Assembly (NCBI GenBank): GCA_963737075.1
Contig: CAVTRI010000001.1
Location: 682,001-746,000 of the forward strand
Origin: CAVTRI01 sp963737075
GTDB lineage: Bacteria; Actinomycetota; Acidimicrobiia; Acidimicrobiales; Palsa-688
Direction of reading: 5' to 3'
DNA: 64,000 bases
Shown: positions 51,264 through 60,578 of the stretch, in pieces
Position numbering within the stretch: position 1 is the first letter of the stretch
Layout: every line of letters begins with the position of its first letter
The notes under the pieces: model-generated
Database searches by the model: none
What the model saw: only the letters and a program-made list of their open reading frames with translations
What the model was told of the DNA's origin: nothing
Translations under genes and position numbers: made by a program

Positions 51264-52010
51264 ATGATCGAGATTCGCGACGCCGGTGCGGTCCGAGTAT
51301 TGACCCTTTCGTCGGGGAAGGTCAACGCCCTCGACGTCGAGCTGTTGACCGAGCTCACGGACGTCCTGCACGCCGCCGAACAAAGCGAGGTCAGCGCGCT
51401 CGTGGTCACCGGCGCCGGCGAGGTGTTCAGCGCGGGAGTGGATCTACGGAGTGTCCTCGACGGGGGCCAGGCGTATACCGACCAGCTCATACCGGCGCTC
51501 TCAGCCGCCTTCACCGCGCTTTTCATCTTTCCCCGGCCGACGGTCGCCGCGATCAACGGCGCCGCGATTGCTGGCGGCTGCGTGCTCGCCTGCGCGTGCG
51601 ACCGTCGTCTCATCGCCGCCGAGGCGGCGATCGGCGCGTCCGAGTTGCGCGTCGGCGTCCCGTTTCCCGCCGCGGCACTGGAGATCGTGCGTCACGCCTG
51701 TGGGGATCAGGCCGAAGACGTCGTCCTCGAAGGTCGGCTGCACCAGGGAACCGGCGCGCTGGCCCGGCAACTGGCCCACACTCTTGTGGACGGTGACGTC
51801 GTCGGCCCCGCCATCGACGTTGCCTCGGACCTGGCGTCGATCTCGGCCGACGCCTATGCCAACACGAAGACCCAACTCAGGGGACCGGCCCTGGCCCGCA
51901 TCCGCGCCGGCGCGACAGTCGACGAAGACGTGAGGGCAGCTTGGGGTTCGAAGCGCGTCGCCGAGGCCATCGCCGCACAGTTCGAACGCCTTCAGCGCGA
52001 ACGCGCCTGA
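51264..52010 (+). CDS. enoyl-CoA hydratase/isomerase family protein
   Basis: A 248-residue crotonase-fold protein from ATG 51264. Oxyanion segments VTGAGEVFSAGVDLRSVLDGG and INGAAIAGGCVLACACDRRLIA are present. The acidic catalytic residues of true hydratases are not obvious in the segment ELRVGVPFPAAAL. It could be an isomerase or another crotonase. It stands alone between a cupin and an alpha-hydroxy-acid oxidase. Confidence 0.8.
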   Translation: MIEIRDAGAVRVLTLSSGKVNALDVELLTELTDVLHAAEQSEVSALVVTGAGEVFSAGVDLRSVLDGGQAYTDQLIPALSAAFTALFIFPRPTVAAINGAAIAGGCVLACACDRRLIAAEAAIGASELRVGVPFPAAALEIVRHACGDQAEDVVLEGRLHQGTGALARQLAHTLVDGDVVGPAIDVASDLASISADAYANTKTQLRGPALARIRAGATVDEDVRAAWGSKRVAEAIAAQFERLQRERA

Positions 52011-52073
52011 AGCCTGCCGGGCGCTGCCGGTCCCAACGGCAACCCCGAGGCCTTCATATGGCCTGCTGCGCCG

Positions 52074-53297
52074 CTACGTCGGGGTAGATCCCAGCACGGT
52101 CTGCGATCGTCGGCGGATCAGCCTGCGGTCGAGCTCCGCAATGTTCCGAGCGCCGCACAGTCCCATCGCCGTGCGAAGTTCCTCGGCCAGGATGTCGATG
52201 CAACGGCGAACGCCCGCTTCCCCCGCTGCGGCCAGCCCGTAGAGGTGGGCGCGCCCGACGAGGACGGCCTTGGCGCCGAGCGCAAGGGCGGCGGCGATGT
52301 CGCTGCCGCGCCGGAAGCCGGAGTCCACGAGCACCTCGAGTCGGTCGCCTACGGCATCGACGATGTCGGGGAGCACGTCGATGGTGGCCGGAAGGTGGTC
52401 AAGCTGGCGGCCTCCGTGGTTGCTGACCACGACGCCGTCGAGCCCCGCGTCCGCGGCGTGCCTCGCTTCTTCGGGGCGTAGCACGCCTTTGATCAGTATC
52501 GGCCCGTCCCAGATTCCGCGGATCCAGTCCAGGTCGTCCCAGGACACCGTGCCATCGAACATCTCGGTGAGCTTCTCCCGGGAACGGTGATCAGGCGGGC
52601 CGATGTTGGGGAAGCTGATCGCTTCGGAGGTGAGGAAGTGCCAGGTCCAGCTCGGATGCACTACGCCGTCGAGGAAGGTGCGGGCGGTCAGGTGCGGGGA
52701 GGGCAGATCGAGGCCGGCGCGCTTTTCGCGTTCCCGCTTCGAGCGCACCGAGGTGTCGATGCTCATAAGCAGGGCGGAGAACCCAGCCGCCTTGGCCCGC
52801 CTCACCGCTTCCTTGGCCTCGCGGCGGTCGCCCCACACGTAGAGCTGGAACCAAAGGGGCGTATCAGTCGTGTCCGCGATGTCCTCGACCGACACCGTGG
52901 CCAGGGTCGAGATGCCATAGGGGATGCCTGCGTGGCGGGCGGCCCGCGCCACGGCTCGTTCGCCCTCGTGGTGGAACATGCGGGGGCCGCCGACCGGGGA
53001 CAGCACCAGCGGCAGCGGGATTCGCTCGCCCAGCAGGGTCGTCGAGGTGTCCACCTGGCTGACGTCGCGCGGCATGTCGGGGACGAACTCGAGGAGGTCG
53101 AAGGCGGCCCGGTTCCTCTGCAGGGTGTACTCACCTTCCCCGCCGCCGTCCAGGTAAGCGATCGCCCCTGACGAAAGGCGGCGCCGGGCTTCGTTCGCCA
53201 CGTCCTCGACGCTGTAACAGTGGACCAGCCTCTCCGCTCCATAGGGCAGGCGGGGGCGGCTGGGCCGAAGCAGCCGAATCATCTCCGAGGGCTTCAC
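52074..53297 (-). CDS. FMN-dependent alpha-hydroxy-acid oxidizing protein
   Basis: A 407-residue (S)-2-hydroxy-acid dehydrogenase/oxidase-family barrel. The active-site segment VSNHGGRQLD contains the catalytic His and substrate-binding Arg. PILIKGVLRPEEARHAADAGLDGV and EVLVDSGFRRGSDIAAALALGAKAVLVGR bind FMN phosphate. It oxidises lactate, glycolate or similar acids. ATG 53297 is used. A divergent or operonic partner is not evident. Confidence 0.86.
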   Translation of the reverse strand: MKPSEMIRLLRPSRPRLPYGAERLVHCYSVEDVANEARRRLSSGAIAYLDGGGEGEYTLQRNRAAFDLLEFVPDMPRDVSQVDTSTTLLGERIPLPLVLSPVGGPRMFHHEGERAVARAARHAGIPYGISTLATVSVEDIADTTDTPLWFQLYVWGDRREAKEAVRRAKAAGFSALLMSIDTSVRSKREREKRAGLDLPSPHLTARTFLDGVVHPSWTWHFLTSEAISFPNIGPPDHRSREKLTEMFDGTVSWDDLDWIRGIWDGPILIKGVLRPEEARHAADAGLDGVVVSNHGGRQLDHLPATIDVLPDIVDAVGDRLEVLVDSGFRRGSDIAAALALGAKAVLVGRAHLYGLAAAGEAGVRRCIDILAEELRTAMGLCGARNIAELDRRLIRRRSQTVLGSTPT

Positions 53298-53360
53298 TAC
53301 AGGGATATAACCCGGCTGCCGCGCCTCAATCGTCAGCGCTTGGGTTCCGACGTGCCTCGG

Positions 53361-55058
53361 TCAACCTCCGTGCCTGAGCAGCGCGCCCGGATGGGTGTCG
53401 GTTTGCTTGTCCTCCTCGATGGTGATCTCCCCGTTGACGAGCACCCAGCGGTATCCCCGGGCCCGCTGGATGCGCCGCCACTCGCCGCCCGGCAGGTCGT
53501 GGGCGATCTCGCTCGGCAGCGACTCCAGGTCGTCGTAGTCGTAGACGACGATGTCCGCCGGGCCGCCGACCCGGATGGTGCCCCGGTCCCGGAACCCGGC
53601 CAGCGAGGCGGGCAGGGCGGACAAGCGCCAGTGCGCCTCCTCCAGGGACACCAGCTCCTGGTCACGGACGTGAATCGAGAGGGTCTCGGTGGGGTAGCGC
53701 CCGGCGGTGAAGAACTTGGTGTGCGCCCCGCCGTCCGAGACCCCGTACAGCACGTAGGGGTCCTGCACCAGCTCCCGGATGAGGTCAGAGGAGCCGGCAG
53801 GGGAGGCGGTGTAGAACACCGTCTGGAGGCGGTCGGCGACGGCAATGTCCAAGAAGGCGTCGACAAAGTGCTCACCCATCATCTCGCCCGCTTGCGCCGT
53901 CGACATCTGGCGGTACCTCTCAGTCTTGGGTGACGCCGGCGTGAGGATGGTAACCGCGTCGAGGGGGCCGCTGGCGATGCGCGGGAGGTTGGCCTTGAGG
54001 GCCGGGCGGCGGGCCGGGTCGCTCAGCTTGCGGAGGCGGTCCTCGAGCGTGCCGGTCGTCGCCTCGCACCACGGCTCGGAGTCGTCGTAAAGGTTCCAGT
54101 CTTCGAAGGAGAAGGTGAACCCGGCGTCGGTCGTCACTCCCTGCCCGTACACCGGGATGCCTCGCTCCCGGCAGCGGCGGAGCCACTCGAGCTGCTTGCG
54201 GTGGATGTGCGGCTTGTCCTCGAAGGCCTGCACCACGTTGTGCAGGAGGGGCCGACCCGAGATCGAGGCCAGCTCCTCCAGGTGGGCGAGATCGTGGGCG
54301 ACGTCGTCGGTGGTGAGCGTCATCTGCATGACACCTTCGTTGCGCTCGGCGAGCACGCCGGCCAGGACCCGTGCCGTCTCGTCGTGCATCATGTCGGTCG
54401 GCATGGGGGTGCCGTCCCAGTCCCTTTGCACCGCGGCGGGTCCGGTCGGCGGAAGGCGCTGGGCCGACCAGCCGCAGCCGCCGGCGTCCATCGCCTCGTG
54501 GAGCAGCCGGGCCAGCTCGCGGTGCTGGTCGTCGGTCGGGCGGGCTCCCTCCTTGGCCGCCTGACGGCCGAGCACCGTGACCAGCAACGGGCCGGCTGGC
54601 ACGAATGGCAATACGTTGACGGCGCGGGGCGTGCGCTGGAGCGAGTCGAGAAATTCAGGAAACGTCACCCAGTCCCATGGCAGGCCGGCCCGCATCGAGT
54701 CGTAGGGGATGGCCTCGACCCGGGTCATCGATCGCATGGCGTAGTCACGCTCGTCCGGCTCCACGGGGGCGAAGCCGAACCCGCAGTTCCCGATCGCCAC
54801 GGAGGTCACCCCGTGCCATCCGGAGAGGGTGCAGTAGGGGTCCCAGAACACCTGGGCGTCGTAGTGGGTGTGCAAGTCGACGAAACCGGGCGCCACATGC
54901 AGCCCCGACGCGTCCAGCACCCGGGTGCCCGACGATGCCGGTACCCGGCCGACGGCGGCCACCCGCCCGTCGGACACGGCGACGTCCGCCCGCACTCGCG
55001 GGTTGCGGGTGCCGTCGAAGACCATTCCCCCTTTGATCACCACGTCGTACTCAGCCAT
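53361..55058 (-). CDS. N-acyl-D-amino-acid deacylase-family amidohydrolase
   Basis: A 565-residue amidohydrolase. Metal motif GFVDLHTHYDAQVFWDP, PVYGQGVTTDAGF and GVSDGGAHTKFF, plus the composite beta-domain ends IKGGMVFDGT and GYRWVLVNGEITIEE, fit D-aminoacylase-like enzymes. It removes acyl groups from N-acyl-D-amino acids or related amides. ATG 55058 has the SD GGGAGGT. The 617-residue longer reading is rejected. Confidence 0.88.
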   Translation of the reverse strand: MAEYDVVIKGGMVFDGTRNPRVRADVAVSDGRVAAVGRVPASSGTRVLDASGLHVAPGFVDLHTHYDAQVFWDPYCTLSGWHGVTSVAIGNCGFGFAPVEPDERDYAMRSMTRVEAIPYDSMRAGLPWDWVTFPEFLDSLQRTPRAVNVLPFVPAGPLLVTVLGRQAAKEGARPTDDQHRELARLLHEAMDAGGCGWSAQRLPPTGPAAVQRDWDGTPMPTDMMHDETARVLAGVLAERNEGVMQMTLTTDDVAHDLAHLEELASISGRPLLHNVVQAFEDKPHIHRKQLEWLRRCRERGIPVYGQGVTTDAGFTFSFEDWNLYDDSEPWCEATTGTLEDRLRKLSDPARRPALKANLPRIASGPLDAVTILTPASPKTERYRQMSTAQAGEMMGEHFVDAFLDIAVADRLQTVFYTASPAGSSDLIRELVQDPYVLYGVSDGGAHTKFFTAGRYPTETLSIHVRDQELVSLEEAHWRLSALPASLAGFRDRGTIRVGGPADIVVYDYDDLESLPSEIAHDLPGGEWRRIQRARGYRWVLVNGEITIEEDKQTDTHPGALLRHGG

Positions 55059-55232
55059 GTGGGACCTCCCCGTGCGACCGGCGGACGGCGCCGGCGGCCG
55101 GCCGGGTCGACCCGTCCTTGAGGGCGTGGCGTGGACGACCCGCCGACCGGAACTGTACCGCCGGAAATCCTTCCGGTAGTCGACAACCAGCTCAGGAGAG
55201 GCGTCGGCGGACACGTCGTCCGCCGTATCGTC

Positions 55233-55727
55233 TCAGCGGCCGGTCAGGATCTGCGGGCTGGCTTCCTTGACCCGAGTCTTCAACCACTTGATCTGGGTGA
55301 GGAGCTGACGGTGGAGCCTGTCGACCGTCTCTACGAGTTCCCGGTCTCGCCTGGCCTGGGCGACCTGGCCAAGGGCGATCCAGTAGAAGTTGACCTCCTC
55401 GGCGGCGGTGTACAGCTGGCGCAGGTCTCGCAGCATCAACAGTCCGACGGTGGCAGCGCGCCCGACCAGGTTGGCGCTGGCGTGGCGGACGTGCGCCATG
55501 AGGTTCTGGAGGAGCTCGGAGTCATGCGGCTCGGAGATCTGTTCCGCATAGCGGTCGGCCACCTGGCGGAGCTCGGCGGCCCGCGCCTCGCACTGTTGGG
55601 CCAGGCTGTGGCACCCGTACCAGAGGTCGTGCTCCACCGCGTGGCGCTCACCGACCTTGCGGTAGTCGTCGGCCAGGCCCAACTCGGCATCGTGAAGCTG
55701 CTCGATGAAGGATCCGATCTTGTTCAC
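55233..55727 (-). CDS. uncharacterised helical protein coupled to a molybdopterin oxidoreductase
   Basis: 164 residues, almost entirely predicted helix, rich in Glu, His and Gln (LHDAELGLADDYRKVGERHAVEHD and FYWIALGQVAQARRDRELVE). The pattern vaguely resembles ferritin-like bundles, but I cannot place metal ligands with confidence. Its GTG 55727 overlaps the stop of the oxidoreductase gene (GTGA), so the two are made together. It may be a maturation chaperone or small subunit of that enzyme. Confidence 0.7.
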   Translation of the reverse strand: MNKIGSFIEQLHDAELGLADDYRKVGERHAVEHDLWYGCHSLAQQCEARAAELRQVADRYAEQISEPHDSELLQNLMAHVRHASANLVGRAATVGLLMLRDLRQLYTAAEEVNFYWIALGQVAQARRDRELVETVDRLHRQLLTQIKWLKTRVKEASPQILTGR

Positions 55728-58087
55728 CGCTGTGCCCTACCTGCGGGTGCGGAGGCTTCCTGCTCCTTGGAGACGGCGACGGCGGCGCTCTTGAAGATGG
55801 GCTGTTTGGAGACCGGATCCCAAGCCGTCAGGGTGAGTTCGTTAGCGGCGCGGTGATGGCCGTTGGGGTCAGACAGGTCCCAGTAGCCGTAGTGGAACGG
55901 CAGGAACACCAGGCCCGGTCGGGTTCCCGACAGTCGGGCCGGAGCGTAAAGCGTCCCCCGCGGCGAACTGACCTTGACAAGGTCACCGTCGGCTATCTCG
56001 AGGCTGGCGGCGTCTGCCGGGTTCAGCTCCACCCACATTTCGGGGGCCGCCCCCACCAATTCCGGGACGCGCCCGGTCTTGGTGCGCGTGTGGAAGTGGT
56101 AGACGCTGCGCCCGGTGATTAGGCGGTATGGGTAGCGCTCGCTCGATCCCTCGAACGGGTCGCTGTAGTGGGCCGCCTTGAGGACGGCTCGGCCGGCGGG
56201 GTCGTGGGAGCGATACTCGTCGGCTTCGTTGGTGGCCCCCGTCTCCAGGTCGTGCCCGAAGCTTTGACAGCGCTCTGCGTGGGTCCAGAAGGACCAGTCG
56301 CCGTACAGGCGCTCCTGGCCTTCGGGCTGTTTGTCGTTGCACGGCCACTGAATGCCGTTGGTCTCACGGAGCTTCGCGTAGGACAACCCCGAGTAGTCCG
56401 ATGGGCGGCCGGCGGAGAGCCGGGCGAAGTCGTCAAAGGCCTCCTCGAGATTCGAGAAGGGGATGAGCGGTTGGCCCTCCCGGTTCTGTAGGCCCATTCG
56501 CCGGGCGTAGTCAACGAAGACGTCGAAGTCCGAACGGGCTTGCCCCGGAGGAGGTACCGCTTGCTCGGAGAGGTGCACTGTCCGGTCCGCGTTGGTGAAG
56601 GTGCCGGCCTTCTCCCCCCACAAGGCGGTTGGCAGCACCACCTCGGCCAGGGCGGCGGTCTCGGTGAGGAAGGCGTCGGAGACCACCAAGTACAAATCGT
56701 CCGTCTCCAACAAGGACCTGATCCGGCCCAGTTCGGGAAGCGACACCGCAGGATTGGTTCCCGAGACCCACAAGAAGTTGACGGACCCGGTCTCGATGTA
56801 GCGCATGATCTGCATCACATGGGTCGGCGGGGCCCAGTGTGGTAGGTCAAGCACGTCGATCTTCCAGTAGCGGGCCAGTGCCTGGTTGTGGTCGTCGTTC
56901 TGCCAGTTCATCTGCACCGGCAGCGTCCCGTTGGCGCCCGCCTCCCTGGTGTTCTGGGCGGTCGGTTGACCGTTCATCTGGAACACGGTGGCCCCGGGAC
57001 GGCCGATCATCCCTCGGATCAGGTTGATGTTGTTCACCTGGACGGCCGCCGCGGTGGCCTGATGCGACTGGTAGACGCCTTGGAGGACGGTGGACACCAG
57101 CGCCGTGCAGGTGCCGAGAATCTCGGCCGCGCGGCGGACGTCGGGGACGGTGACGCCGCAGATCTCGGCGGCGCGCTCTGCGGTGTACTCGGAAACGACT
57201 CCCGCGAGCTGTTCGAAGCCGACGGTGTGGGCATCGACCCAGGCCCGGTCGACCCAGCCTCGGGAGATCATCTCGGCCAGGAGGGCGTTGAGGATGGCGA
57301 CGTTCGTTCCCGGCTTTATCGCCAAATGGATATCGGCCTCGGCGGCCGTCGGGGTCCGGCGGGGATCGATGACCACCAGACGGGGCCGGTCCGGGCCGTG
57401 GAGTCGGTCGAGCATGCGGGCCCACATCACCGTTTGGGTCTCGGCCACGTTGTGGCCGACCAGGAACAAGGCATCGCAATGGTCGATATCGGTGTAAGAG
57501 CCCGGGTCTCCGTCGGCGCCGAAGGACTCGATGAGTGCCCACTCGGCCGTGGCCGTGCACAGGCGGGTGTTGCCGTCCAAGTGCTGGGTGCCGATGCCGC
57601 CCCTCGCCAGCATGGCGAGCACGTAGTACTCCTCCAGGAACAGCTGACCCGAGGTGTAGAAGCTGATCGCGGAGGGGCCGATCTCTTCGAGGAGGGTCTT
57701 CGTCCGGCCCACCACGGCGTCCATAGCAGTGTCCCAATCGGTGGGGACCAGCTCGCCGTCCCGGCGAATCAGCGGGCTGGTTAGCCGGTCGCTCGAGGAG
57801 TTCGCCTGCCAGCTGTAGAGCCCCTTCGGGCCCAGGCGGCCGCGGTTGGTGCGGTCCTCAGCGCGGCCCCGAACGCCGACGATCCGGTCGCCGGCCACGG
57901 CGATGTCCACACCGCATCCGTAGGAGCACATGACGCAGGCCGAAGGCACCCAGCGTTCGACCTGCCCTTCGTGAACGTTGATGACCTGGTCGGACCTGGC
58001 GGGCCACTCCCCGCCCCGGCGAACCGGCGTGCGCGGCCCCCAGAGGTCGCTCATCCGATCCGTCGCCATTACATGCTCTGTTGCCAC
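55724..58087 (-). CDS. molybdopterin oxidoreductase (formate dehydrogenase/nitrate reductase-like)
   Basis: A 787-residue DMSO-reductase-family catalytic subunit. The N-terminal iron-sulphur motif CVMCSYGC (Cys51, 54, 58) normally has a fourth Cys about 27 residues later in RLCPKG. Here it is RLGPKG (Gly86). The Mo ligand is probably Cys177 in NTRLCTATAEW. The sequences LVVIDPRRTPTAAEADIHLAIKPGTN, INLIRGMIGRPGATVFQMNGQPTAQNTREAG and C-terminal GDLVKVSSPRGTL bind the cofactor. No Tat signal is evident, so it is probably cytoplasmic. GTG 58087 has GGAG nearby. Confidence 0.88.
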   Translation of the reverse strand: MATEHVMATDRMSDLWGPRTPVRRGGEWPARSDQVINVHEGQVERWVPSACVMCSYGCGVDIAVAGDRIVGVRGRAEDRTNRGRLGPKGLYSWQANSSSDRLTSPLIRRDGELVPTDWDTAMDAVVGRTKTLLEEIGPSAISFYTSGQLFLEEYYVLAMLARGGIGTQHLDGNTRLCTATAEWALIESFGADGDPGSYTDIDHCDALFLVGHNVAETQTVMWARMLDRLHGPDRPRLVVIDPRRTPTAAEADIHLAIKPGTNVAILNALLAEMISRGWVDRAWVDAHTVGFEQLAGVVSEYTAERAAEICGVTVPDVRRAAEILGTCTALVSTVLQGVYQSHQATAAAVQVNNINLIRGMIGRPGATVFQMNGQPTAQNTREAGANGTLPVQMNWQNDDHNQALARYWKIDVLDLPHWAPPTHVMQIMRYIETGSVNFLWVSGTNPAVSLPELGRIRSLLETDDLYLVVSDAFLTETAALAEVVLPTALWGEKAGTFTNADRTVHLSEQAVPPPGQARSDFDVFVDYARRMGLQNREGQPLIPFSNLEEAFDDFARLSAGRPSDYSGLSYAKLRETNGIQWPCNDKQPEGQERLYGDWSFWTHAERCQSFGHDLETGATNEADEYRSHDPAGRAVLKAAHYSDPFEGSSERYPYRLITGRSVYHFHTRTKTGRVPELVGAAPEMWVELNPADAASLEIADGDLVKVSSPRGTLYAPARLSGTRPGLVFLPFHYGYWDLSDPNGHHRAANELTLTAWDPVSKQPIFKSAAVAVSKEQEASAPAGRAQR

Positions 58088-58141
58088 CGCTCTGCTCCCG
58101 CTGTTCGTCGTCCGGTGATGTACCCGCGGTACTCGCTGAAG

Positions 58142-58316
58142 AACCGGGCGTGGCGCGATCAGGCACCAGAGCGTGGACGCAAGGTGCGATCAGCGGTCTT
58201 ATGCGACGACTGTTCGAACCATGCGTCCTCTTGTCGCGCGGGATCGAGCCTTCCGCCCACACGTGGCGCGAAGCATCCCGCCACACTGGGCGCGAAGGCA
58301 ACTCAAGGCGCGAACG
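58142..58316. repeat. GGCGCGA intergenic repeat element, copy 2
   Basis: Aligns with 50480-50617 over about 135 bp at roughly 70-75% identity, including CTTATGCGACGACTG, TCCTCTTGTCGCGCGGGATCG and GTGGCGCGAAGCATCC. It lacks the tandem expansion but has extra GGCGCGAA boxes at its 3' side. It fills the divergent space between the molybdopterin enzyme and mca. No further feature is seen in 58088-58332. Confidence 0.77.
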
Positions 58317-58332
58317 CCCGTATCTTGGGGGG

Positions 58333-59223
58333 ATGCCCCCGCTGTGCCTGCTCGCCGTCCACGCCCATCCCGACGACGAATCTTCGAAGGGCGCCGGGAC
58401 GGTCGCCCGCTACCACGACCTAGGAGTCCGCACGGTGCTCGTCACGTGCACAGGCGGCGAGGAGGGGGACATTCTCAACCCGGCCATGGACCGGCCGGAG
58501 GTGCGGGAGCGCCTGCCGGAAATCCGCCGCGCCGAGCTCGAGCAGGCGGCAGCGATCATCGGGTACGACGACGTCGTGTGGCTCGGCTACCGGGATTCTG
58601 GGATGCCCGAGTCGCCGGCCAACGCCGACCCGCGCAGCTTCGCGCAGGCACCGCTCGACGAGGCTGTCGGGCGCCTGGTCGCGATCATCCGCCGTACCCG
58701 TCCACAGGTCATGGTCACTTATCCTCGCGAGCAACGCGGTTACCCACATCCCGACCACCTGCGGGTCAACGAGATCTCCGAGGTGGCCTTCGAGGCCGCC
58801 GGTGATCCGGACCGCTACAGCTGGGCCGGTCCGGCGTGGCAGCCGCTCAAGCTCTACTACGTTGCCTGGTCGGTCGAGCGGATGCGGCGCATCCATGAGA
58901 AGTTTCTGGCCCTGGGCATGGATTCCCCGTTCGACGACGAGCGGATGGCCAGGATGCGCCGGGCGTTCGACACTCCGCCCGCCGAGCCTCACCTGCTCAT
59001 TGACATTTCGGGCTTCGGGCACGTATCGCGTGAGGCGCTGCGCGCCCACGCCACCCAGGTTGACCCGACATCCCGTGCCTGGTTCGGCTTGCCGCCCGAG
59101 GTCGCCGACACGGTCTATCCGTACGATGAATACGTCCTGGCTCGCGATCTCACCAGCGGCGGTGACGACGACCTGTTCGCCGGGATCGCCGATCTGTCCG
59201 CCCGACCGGGCGTCAACAACTGA
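58333..59223 (+). CDS. mca: mycothiol S-conjugate amidase-like PIG-L deacetylase
   Basis: A 296-residue protein of the LmbE/PIG-L family. Zinc motif AVHAHPDDES (His12, Asp15) and second-site YPHPDHLRV, plus VTCTGGEEGDILNP and AWFGLPPEVADTVYPYDEYVLA, match Mca rather than MshB. Mca cleaves mycothiol conjugates to mercapturic acids for detoxification. ATG 58333 follows TTGGGGGG. The gene supports an actinobacterial host. Confidence 0.85.
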   Translation: MPPLCLLAVHAHPDDESSKGAGTVARYHDLGVRTVLVTCTGGEEGDILNPAMDRPEVRERLPEIRRAELEQAAAIIGYDDVVWLGYRDSGMPESPANADPRSFAQAPLDEAVGRLVAIIRRTRPQVMVTYPREQRGYPHPDHLRVNEISEVAFEAAGDPDRYSWAGPAWQPLKLYYVAWSVERMRRIHEKFLALGMDSPFDDERMARMRRAFDTPPAEPHLLIDISGFGHVSREALRAHATQVDPTSRAWFGLPPEVADTVYPYDEYVLARDLTSGGDDDLFAGIADLSARPGVNN

Positions 59224-59283
59224 CGTGGCAGCGAAGCGAACACGGCCACGGGCTTGGGGCGGAGCCCCAACCGAGGGATTGAC

Positions 59284-59664
59284 GTGTCCGGCTGGCTGAC
59301 CAAGGAGTGGGTCGACCATGTGGCCACGACCATCTCCGAGCGGCCGCCGGCGCCCGGCGTGAACGGAGTTGTCGCCGTGGTCATCACCGGCGGACCCGAC
59401 GGCGAAGTGACGCTGCCGGTGCGCTACGACGACGGGAAGCCGTCGTGGGCCCCGCCTCCCGGGCCGGCTGACGTGACCTTCACGGTGCCTGCAGCGGAGG
59501 CCCGTGCCATCCTCGACGGTGGCGAGGAACCGTCGGTCGGGTTCATGCGGGGCCGCATAAAGACGGCCGGGGATCCGGGCGCGGTGCTCGCCTGGCTGCA
59601 GTCGACGGCCACGCCCGCCTGGCAGGCGTGGAGGGCGGGAATCCAGGCGGCGACCGAGGACTAG
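59284..59664 (+). CDS. SCP2-like sterol-carrier domain protein
   Basis: A 126-residue protein from GTG 59284 (SD GAGGG). DVTFTVPAAEARAILDGGEEPSVGFMRGRIKTAGDPGAVLAWL resembles the SCP2 hydrophobic pocket fold, in which GRIKTAGD is a common turn. Such small proteins bind lipids or acyl groups. It is 60 bp after mca and 35 bp before an SDR on the same strand. The assignment is moderate. Confidence 0.65.
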   Translation: MSGWLTKEWVDHVATTISERPPAPGVNGVVAVVITGGPDGEVTLPVRYDDGKPSWAPPPGPADVTFTVPAAEARAILDGGEEPSVGFMRGRIKTAGDPGAVLAWLQSTATPAWQAWRAGIQAATED

Positions 59665-59699
59665 CCTCCGGGCAAAGGAGCCTCGAAAGGGGGGTGCTC

Positions 59700-60524
59700 A
59701 TGCCTGATAACGCGAAGCGGACGGTGCTGACCACCGGCGCCAACTCGGGCATCGGCTTGGCGACGACGCTGGCCGTAGCCCGAAAGGGCTTGCATTCCGT
59801 CGGTTCGGTCCGCTCCGACGCCAAGGCGAAAGAAGTGAAGGCCGCGGCTCACCGTGCCAATCTGAAGGTGGACACGGTGATCCTCGACGTGACCGACGCC
59901 GACCGCACGGCGGAGGTGGTCGCCGAGCTCCGCCCGTGGGGCTTGGTCAACAACGCCGGATACGGGATGACCGGTGCGATCGAGGATGTCGACGATGAGG
60001 AGGCCCGGCGGATCCTCGAGACGATGGTGATCGCTCCCATGCGGCTCTGCCGCCTGGCCCTGCCTCATCTTCGGGCGCAGAAGGGCCGGATCGTCAACAT
60101 GTCCTCCATCTTCGGACTCGTCAGCGGGCCGCTCGTCGGCTGGTATGCGGCGGCGAAGCACGCGCTGGAGGCGCTGACCGACGCGTTCCGGGTGGAAGTG
60201 TTGGCCGACGGCGTCCGGGTGGTGCTCGTCGAACCCGGAGGAATCCAGACCAACATCTGGGAGGACCTGTCAGCCAACGTGGAGCAACGGATGGGGTCAC
60301 GGTTCGAGGGCGCGTACCAGCGGACGCTGAGCGGGACGAAGATGACTGCGCCGCTGATGGGCAAGCCCGATCAGGTGGCGGGGGTCGTCGTGCGGGCGCT
60401 CACCTCCCGGATCATTCAGGACCGCTACCTGGTAGGCATCGACGCCCAGGCCTTGGCGTGGATGAGCCGGCTCACCCCCAATCCGCTTCGCGACGCGGCG
60501 GCACGTGTGGGCCTCGGCCTCTGA
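59700..60524 (+). CDS. short-chain dehydrogenase/reductase
   Basis: A 274-residue classical SDR. TGANSGIG cofactor loop at residues 12-19, NNAGYG, catalytic Ser in IVNMSSIFG and YAAAK. The C-terminal extension RYLVGIDAQALAWMSRLTPNPLRDA resembles steroid/retinol-type SDRs. ATG 59700 lies after AAAGGGGGGTG. The probable reaction is NAD(P)-dependent oxidation or reduction of a hydroxy/keto group. Confidence 0.85.
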   Translation: MPDNAKRTVLTTGANSGIGLATTLAVARKGLHSVGSVRSDAKAKEVKAAAHRANLKVDTVILDVTDADRTAEVVAELRPWGLVNNAGYGMTGAIEDVDDEEARRILETMVIAPMRLCRLALPHLRAQKGRIVNMSSIFGLVSGPLVGWYAAAKHALEALTDAFRVEVLADGVRVVLVEPGGIQTNIWEDLSANVEQRMGSRFEGAYQRTLSGTKMTAPLMGKPDQVAGVVVRALTSRIIQDRYLVGIDAQALAWMSRLTPNPLRDAAARVGLGL

Positions 60525-60545
60525 GCCGGCGGTCGCCAGCCGGCT
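60524..60545. terminator. possible bidirectional hairpin terminator
   Basis: AGCCGGC (60524-60530) and GCCGGCT (60539-60545) form a perfect 7-bp stem between the convergent SDR and ogt genes. No T-run follows, so termination is only suggested. Confidence 0.3.
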
Positions 60546-60578
60546 GGGTTGGCCGGCCGGGCGGCAAAGGCGGGGGGT

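Noticed and set aside
53395..53420. Third copy of the GCTTGTCGG repeat family
   Set aside because: The similarity is short and lies within the conserved coding end of the D-aminoacylase gene.
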